DNA from: Bradyrhizobium sp. SZCCHNS1050
GTDB taxonomy: Bacteria; Pseudomonadota; Alphaproteobacteria; Rhizobiales; Xanthobacteraceae
DNA: 64,000 bases
Assembly (NCBI RefSeq): GCF_032484785.1
Contig: NZ_JAUETR010000001.1
Coordinates: 682,001 to 746,000, forward strand
Direction of reading: 5' to 3'
Part shown: positions 59,925-64,000 of the stretch, one piece after another
Layout of the letters: every line of letters begins with the position of its first letter
Position numbering within the stretch: position 1 is the stretch's first letter
Made by a program: the position numbers and the translations under genes
The notes under the pieces: generated by a model
Told to the model about the DNA's origin: nothing
Seen by the model: the letters and a program-made list of their open reading frames with translations, nothing else
Databases searched by the model: none

Positions 59925-60587
59925 ATGCGGATATTGCTGATCGAAGACGACACGATTCTGGGGGCGGCAGTACGCGACCAGATTGTGTCGGATGGCCATT
60001 CCGTGGACTGGGTGACCCGCTTGGATGCGGCACGGGAATATCTTGGCACCGCGGCCTATGACCTCTTGCTCCTGGATCTCATGCTGCCGGACGGCCGCGG
60101 TATCGGACTGCTGCGCGATCGACGCGCCAAGGGAGACGTGACGCCGGTCATCATCCTAACGGCGCTTGATCAATTGTCCGACCGGATCGAAGGGCTCAAC
60201 GCCGGCGCAGACGATTACATGATCAAGCCATTCGATCTCTCGGAGCTTACGGCGCGGCTGAATGCCGTCGCTCGCCGCTATGCCGGCAATCCGAACCCGC
60301 TCATCCGAATTGGCGATCTTCAGATCGACCTGGCCGCTCGGTCGATGACGCGTGCAGGAAAGAGCATCGCCCTGACAGCGCGGGAATGGGTGCTGCTCGA
60401 GGCTTTCTTGCAGCGTCCACGGCAGGTCTTGTCCAAATCGCTGCTCGAGGAACGGCTCTATTCCTTCGGCGAAGAGATCGAGAGCAACACCATCGAAGTC
60501 CATGTCAGCCGGCTTCGCAAGAAGCTCGGACACGCCGTCATTGAGACCGTGCGAGGTCTCGGCTATCGGCTGGGAACCGCCTCATGA
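59925..60587 (+). CDS. OmpR-family response regulator (QseB/TctD-like)
   Basis: A 220-residue regulator with receiver domain (Asp8-Asp9, phospho-acceptor Asp51 in LLLLDLMLPDGRG, Thr79, Lys101 in DYMIKPFD) and a C-terminal winged helix (RSMTRAGKSIALTAREWVLLEAF...NTIEVHVSRLRKKLG...TVRGLGYRL). It overlaps the kinase gene by 4 bp. The two identical operator-like sites upstream of its own gene, the PepSY gene and the DUF2271 operon make it the likely local regulator. The ATG has a GGCGGA site. Confidence 0.93.
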   Translation: MRILLIEDDTILGAAVRDQIVSDGHSVDWVTRLDAAREYLGTAAYDLLLLDLMLPDGRGIGLLRDRRAKGDVTPVIILTALDQLSDRIEGLNAGADDYMIKPFDLSELTARLNAVARRYAGNPNPLIRIGDLQIDLAARSMTRAGKSIALTAREWVLLEAFLQRPRQVLSKSLLEERLYSFGEEIESNTIEVHVSRLRKKLGHAVIETVRGLGYRLGTAS

Positions 60588-61909
60588 AGGGCCCGCGTAG
60601 TCTGCAGTGGCAGATCTCGCTGTGGCTCGGGCTCGGCGTCGCACTCCTCTGGATTGTTGCAGCCGTCGTGACCGGCCAAAGGCTGCGTCACGAAATGAAC
60701 GAAGTATTCGATAGCGCGCTCGAGGAAACGGCTCAGCGGATTCTTCCACTTGCGGTGCTTGAGATCCTTGGCCGTGAGGCAGACGGCACGTCTCAGCGTA
60801 TCGCTACGCTGAGGCAGCACGACGAGTACTTCACTTATGTGGTCCGTGACGAGCGCGGCACCGTCCTGCTGCGCTCGCACGGCGCCGACGACGCGATCTT
60901 TCCTCCTTTCTCCAGAATGGGGTTTGTCGACACCCCAACCCATCGAATCTACTTCGACACTGCAGTGCGAGGCACGATGACGATCGCGGTGGCGGAGCTG
61001 CTGACACATCGCCGCGAGGTCGCGAACCAGGCGCTCCTCGGGCTTGCCTGGCCGTTGGGATTGCTCATTCCCCTCAGTCTTCTCGCCGTATGGGGCGTCG
61101 TGCGCGTTTCGATGACCCCGGTCAGGCGCCTACGAAGCGACATTGAAGCGCGCGGCACCGGCGATCTGTCCTCGGTTCCAGCCGCGGGACTGCCCTCCGA
61201 GATCGGACCGATCGCCGACGCCGTGAACGGCCTCCTGGAGAAGCTTCGACGCGCCCTGGAAGCTGAGCGAAGTTTCACGGCCAATTCCGCGCACGAACTC
61301 CGGACACCGGTGGCTGCCGCGCTCGCGCAGACGCAACGGCTCATCGCCGAGACCAGGGACACCGCGGCCCGAACCCGGGCCCAGCAGATTGAGGTGGCGC
61401 TGCGGCGGCTTTCGCAATTGTCTGAAAAGTTGATGCAACTCGCGAAGGCGGAAGGCGGACGGCTTCAGGGCAAGGAGACGACTGACATCGCATCGGTTCT
61501 GAAACTGGTCGTCGGGGAGATGATGCGCGATCCGGCTGCGGCCGGTCGGCTCGCCGTCAACATTCCTGCTACGCCGGTTCTTTTCGATATCGATACAGAT
61601 GCCTTTGCCATTCTAGCGCGCAATCTCATTGAGAACGGCCTCAAGCACGGAGCGCCCCACGCGCCAGTCGTTGTAGCTCTTTCCAACACTGGCGTGCTGA
61701 CCGTTACAAATGAGGGAACAGCCGTTCCGCCGGAGTTGCTGGAACGCTTGTCTCGCCCGTTCGAGCGTGGCAGCACCGATGCTGACGGCTCGGGGCTGGG
61801 CCTCGCCATTGCAAAAGCCATCGCCTCCGGAGTTGGGGCCGAGCTTGTCCTGACATCCCCTTTGCCTGGAGCGGAGGGCGGCTTCCAAGCGAGGTTTTCC
61901 GCGCCGTGA
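60584..61909 (+). CDS. Sensor histidine kinase (QseC-like)
   Basis: A 441-residue membrane kinase: first segment WLGLGVALLWIVAAVVTG, ~130-residue periplasmic sensor, second segment ALLGLAWPLGLLIPLSLLAVWGVV, HAMP, phosphoacceptor ERSFTANSAHELRTPVAAALAQ, N box NLIENGLKHG and G box GSGLGLAIAKAI. It partners the overlapping response regulator. The signal is unknown; the linked flavin/PepSY genes suggest a redox, metal or haem cue (inference). Confidence 0.93.
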   Translation: MKGPRSLQWQISLWLGLGVALLWIVAAVVTGQRLRHEMNEVFDSALEETAQRILPLAVLEILGREADGTSQRIATLRQHDEYFTYVVRDERGTVLLRSHGADDAIFPPFSRMGFVDTPTHRIYFDTAVRGTMTIAVAELLTHRREVANQALLGLAWPLGLLIPLSLLAVWGVVRVSMTPVRRLRSDIEARGTGDLSSVPAAGLPSEIGPIADAVNGLLEKLRRALEAERSFTANSAHELRTPVAAALAQTQRLIAETRDTAARTRAQQIEVALRRLSQLSEKLMQLAKAEGGRLQGKETTDIASVLKLVVGEMMRDPAAAGRLAVNIPATPVLFDIDTDAFAILARNLIENGLKHGAPHAPVVVALSNTGVLTVTNEGTAVPPELLERLSRPFERGSTDADGSGLGLAIAKAIASGVGAELVLTSPLPGAEGGFQARFSAP

Positions 61910-61998
61910 GTTCGTGGGCGGCTCGTCCATGATTTTTCGAGGAATTGGGAGCAGATTGGGATGTGGCAATTGGGGCCAATCAGCAGGCCGGCGGCGAA

Positions 61999-62302
61999 TC
62001 ACGCGCGCGTGGCGGCCAGCTCTTCGAGAAGCGCTACGGTAGCTGTCAGGCTTCGGCTCGGCGGCGTCATCTGATTGGCCACCTCGCGCGCGAGTGGCGC
62101 ATTCTGGCTCCACGACGGTCCACAGGTCATGGCGAAGGGTCGCTTGTGTCGTTGCGGAAGAACGACGCGAGGTGCCGACACCCAGGCGTCTGATCCGTGT
62201 CGCCCATACCGGCTGGTCGGCGCCGATCCAGAGGACAAGAGTTGGGACGCCGGAGCGAACGCTCGCTGCCGTGGTGCCGGAGGTGCACCCCGACAGCACC
62301 AA
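61999..62302 (-). pseudogene. Frameshifted glycosyltransferase C-terminal remnant
   Basis: Two overlapping minus-strand frames together spell the end of a GT1-type (sterol/UDP-glucose) glycosyltransferase: SGTTAASVRSGVPTLVLWIG, ADQPVWATRIRRLGVG in one frame, then LAREVANQMTPPSRSLTATV and ALLEELAATRA-stop in the next, with the shift near 62090. The usual HHGGxGTT histidines are gone and a stop codon precedes the segment. The rest of the gene is missing. It lies between the kinase gene and tRNA-Lys. Confidence 0.65.
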
Positions 62303-62402
62303 TCAACGTTCAAAGACATTGGGGCTGGACGCCACCGAAGATCGCGGCTGGCTAGCCGTACGTCCCCTGGTTCGCCTTTCAAACTATTGAGAGCAGACTG
62401 TC

Positions 62403-62453
62403 GAAAAACACCGTCTGAAAAACCGTTAGTTTTTCAACCTCAGACGGTGTTTC
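62403..62453 (-). terminator. Terminator after tRNA-Lys
   Basis: Downstream of the tRNA on its strand, AAACACCGTCTGA and TCAGACGGTGTTT form a 13-bp perfect stem with an inner GAAAAAC/GTTTTT pairing, followed by TTTTTCGAC. It is a convincing intrinsic terminator for the tRNA transcript. Confidence 0.8.
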
Positions 62454-62474
62454 TGCATAAGTCTTTGAAAGGCT

Positions 62475-62550
<76 letters not shown>

Positions 62551-62655
62551 GGATCTTGCATCCGGAGAAAGCCTTCCGCGAGAGCCGGTCGTTTAGCAAA
62601 GCGATTCCAGGATGTCCAGCGATCCCTGAGCATTTTTCGGCACTTTCGATGCAGA

Positions 62656-62680
62656 AAAACCGCCGGCGGGCGGCGGTTTT
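62656..62680 (-). terminator. Bidirectional hairpin after the LTXXQ gene
   Basis: AAAACCGCCG / CGGCGGTTTT form a 10-bp stem with a 5-base loop. On the minus strand the stem ends in TTTTT, as expected of an intrinsic terminator closing the 62716-63321 gene. Confidence 0.75.
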
Positions 62681-62715
62681 CCCCAAATGAAATCAGAAGG
62701 ATCGTCAAACGGCTG

Positions 62716-63321
62716 TCAAAGCCGCCCGGACTCGCGTTCCTCCTCGGACCAGCCCATGTGGCCCATCGGTCCCGGGCCGAAGCGATGCTCGCCGAAGCGC
62801 GGACCGTCCTCCATGCCGCCCTCGCCGCGCTCCATCCAGCGGTGATGGCGCAGACCGTCCGGTCCCATCATGCGCCCCATCGGCCGGGTCAGCATCGACA
62901 GCCGGCGCTTCTGGCCATCGTCGAGCGTCTTGTAGAGCGGGTCGGCGGCGTCGGCGACCTTCTTCATCGCATCCGCCGTGACCGCCATGGTGTCGGCACG
63001 CTCGCGCAGCCGCGCCACCGGATCGACATCCTTGTCCTGCGCCTCGTCGGCTGCCTTCATCCGCGCGTTGGCACGATCGAACCGCAGCTTGACGAGATCG
63101 CGCACCGCGCTCTCGACCGGCGGCCACAATTTCTCCTGCTCCGCCGTCAGCTTCAGGCCGGCATGGACGGAAGCGATGCGCGCATCGAGCATGGCGGCGC
63201 GATCTTCCGGATTCATGCGCGCATGATGCATGTGATCATGAAACCAGCCGCGCTGGGCGTAGACCGCGGTCGAGCCGGCGATGGCGAGCACGGCGACTGC
63301 GGCGATGGTGAACCTTCTCAT
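62716..63321 (-). CDS. Spy/CpxP-like LTXXQ-motif periplasmic protein
   Basis: A 201-residue exported protein: signal peptide (TIAAVAVLAIAGSTAVYAQ), then a helical LTXXQ-type domain with LKLTAEQEKLWPPVESAVRDLVKLRFD (~60-86) and a second repeat YKTLDDGQKRRLSMLTRPM (~128-146), and a histidine/methionine/glycine-rich tail (RHHRWMERGEGGMEDGPRFG). Spy/CpxP relatives act as periplasmic chaperones or envelope-stress sensors; the His/Met-rich ends could bind metal. The start at 63321 has a near-perfect AAGGAGG ribosome site. Confidence 0.88.
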   Translation of the reverse strand: MRRFTIAAVAVLAIAGSTAVYAQRGWFHDHMHHARMNPEDRAAMLDARIASVHAGLKLTAEQEKLWPPVESAVRDLVKLRFDRANARMKAADEAQDKDVDPVARLRERADTMAVTADAMKKVADAADPLYKTLDDGQKRRLSMLTRPMGRMMGPDGLRHHRWMERGEGGMEDGPRFGEHRFGPGPMGHMGWSEEERESGRL

Positions 63322-63470
63322 GCCAACCTCCTTGGAAACTCGGATCAGCATGAGCCTGCCGTTCCGCGCCTTCAACTTACAGTTTGGACAGAGTGTACGA
63401 CCTTACGAAGATGTAATTGCTTCAAATACCTTTCTGTTTTTGCAAATCAGTTTCAGTTTGTTGCCGCGCC

Positions 63471-64000
63471 TCAAAGCATCCCCAGCATGCGCGGCAACCA
63501 CAGCGAGATTTCCGGCACGTAGGTGACGAGCGCGAGGAAACCGAGCATCGTCAGCAGCCAGGGCATGACGGCGATGGTCAGTTCGGTGATGCCCATCTTG
63601 GCGATGCCGGAGGCCACGTAGAGGTTGAGCCCGACGGGCGGGTGGCACATGCCGACCTCCATGTTGACCACCATCAGGATGCCCAGATGCACCGGATGGA
63701 TGCCGAGCTTGACCGCGACCGGGAACAGGATCGGCGCCATGATCAAGACGATCGAGGTCGCCTCCATCACGTTGCCGGCGAGCAGCAGGAGGATGTTGAC
63801 GACCAAGAGGAACACGATCCAGTTGACGCCAGCCGCCGCCATCCAGTTGGCGATCTGCTGCGGGATGTTCTCATTGGCCATCAGGAACGAGAACAGCACG
63901 GCATTGGTGATGATGTAGAGGATCATCGCGCTCATGTTGGCCGAGCCGAGCAGCACCTTCGGCACGTCCTTCAGCGACATGTCGCGATAGACGAACACCG
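63471..64000 (-). CDS. TRAP transporter large permease (DctM), C-terminal part
   Basis: The last ~175 residues of a DctM-type TRAP large permease; the N-terminal part lies beyond the right edge. Membrane segments alternate with the family signatures NVMEATSIVLIMAPILFPVAVKLGIHPVHLGILMVVNMEVGMCHPPVGLNLYVASGI and end in VPEISLWLPRMLG. TRAP transporters import organic acids using an ion gradient. The binding protein and small permease are not in view, so the substrate is unknown. Confidence 0.93.
   Translation of the reverse strand, partial: VFVYRDMSLKDVPKVLLGSANMSAMILYIITNAVLFSFLMANENIPQQIANWMAAAGVNWIVFLLVVNILLLLAGNVMEATSIVLIMAPILFPVAVKLGIHPVHLGILMVVNMEVGMCHPPVGLNLYVASGIAKMGITELTIAVMPWLLTMLGFLALVTYVPEISLWLPRMLGML

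Overview
The window reads as chromosome of a Bradyrhizobium-type alphaproteobacterium. It is GC-rich, uses GTG/TTG starts freely, and carries two copies of a decayed intergenic repeat plus REP palindromes of the kind I associate with Bradyrhizobium. It also has an alphaproteobacterial-style XoxF/glutathione C1 pathway and a probable alphaproteobacterial sRNA. The species cannot be fixed from the sequence alone.

Left edge (1-5 kb): a truncated short-chain dehydrogenase, a YqeB-like molybdenum-hydroxylase accessory protein, a BFD-type ferredoxin, several small hydrophilic or secreted proteins, and a divergent histidine kinase/LuxR-type regulator pair that looks like FlhSR. C1/quinoprotein block (5.6-29.5 kb): S-formylglutathione hydrolase; an ABC exporter-like set with a beta-propeller and CXXCW, SoxYZ-like and zinc-hydrolase companions (the quinoprotein-associated families, resembling the Lut lanthanide-uptake locus); a second, NMT1-type ABC importer; an orphan 26-residue pqqA; two PQQ dehydrogenases that both carry the Asp-Tyr-Asp lanthanide signature (one is XoxF), each followed by its own cytochrome c; and glutathione-dependent formaldehyde dehydrogenase with Gfa. 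Together these would oxidise alcohol to formaldehyde in the periplasm and formaldehyde to formate in the cytoplasm.

29.8-43.4 kb: a two-gene molybdenum aldehyde-oxidase-like enzyme, an acetamidase remnant, an orphan CcoG, a Tat-exported fumarylacetoacetase-like protein, a repeat-rich spacer, a SOUL haem-binding protein, then a cyclase/FAH/NMT1-ABC/GntR catabolic cluster of unknown substrate. 43.4-44.4 kb has no large gene but holds a probable alpha-r8 (MmgR-like) sRNA and tiny ORFs. 44.4-55.3 kb is a coherent operon for uptake and oxidative breakdown of an opine-like or N-substituted amino acid: polyamine/opine-type ABC transporter, HcnABC/opine-oxidase-like flavoenzymes, RidA, M20 peptidase and a divergent LysR.

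55.3-62.5 kb looks like a small island. A degenerate copy of the 3' half of tRNA-Lys lies just after the lysR stop, and the intact tRNA-Lys(CTT) lies at the other end in the same orientation. Between them is a self-contained electron-transfer module (DUF2271, PepSY-flavodoxin-reductase fusion, ApbE, small PepSY protein) with its own two-component system and two matching operator sites. A frameshifted glycosyltransferase remnant sits beside the tRNA. The right edge has an LTXXQ/Spy-like periplasmic protein and the end of a TRAP transporter large permease.
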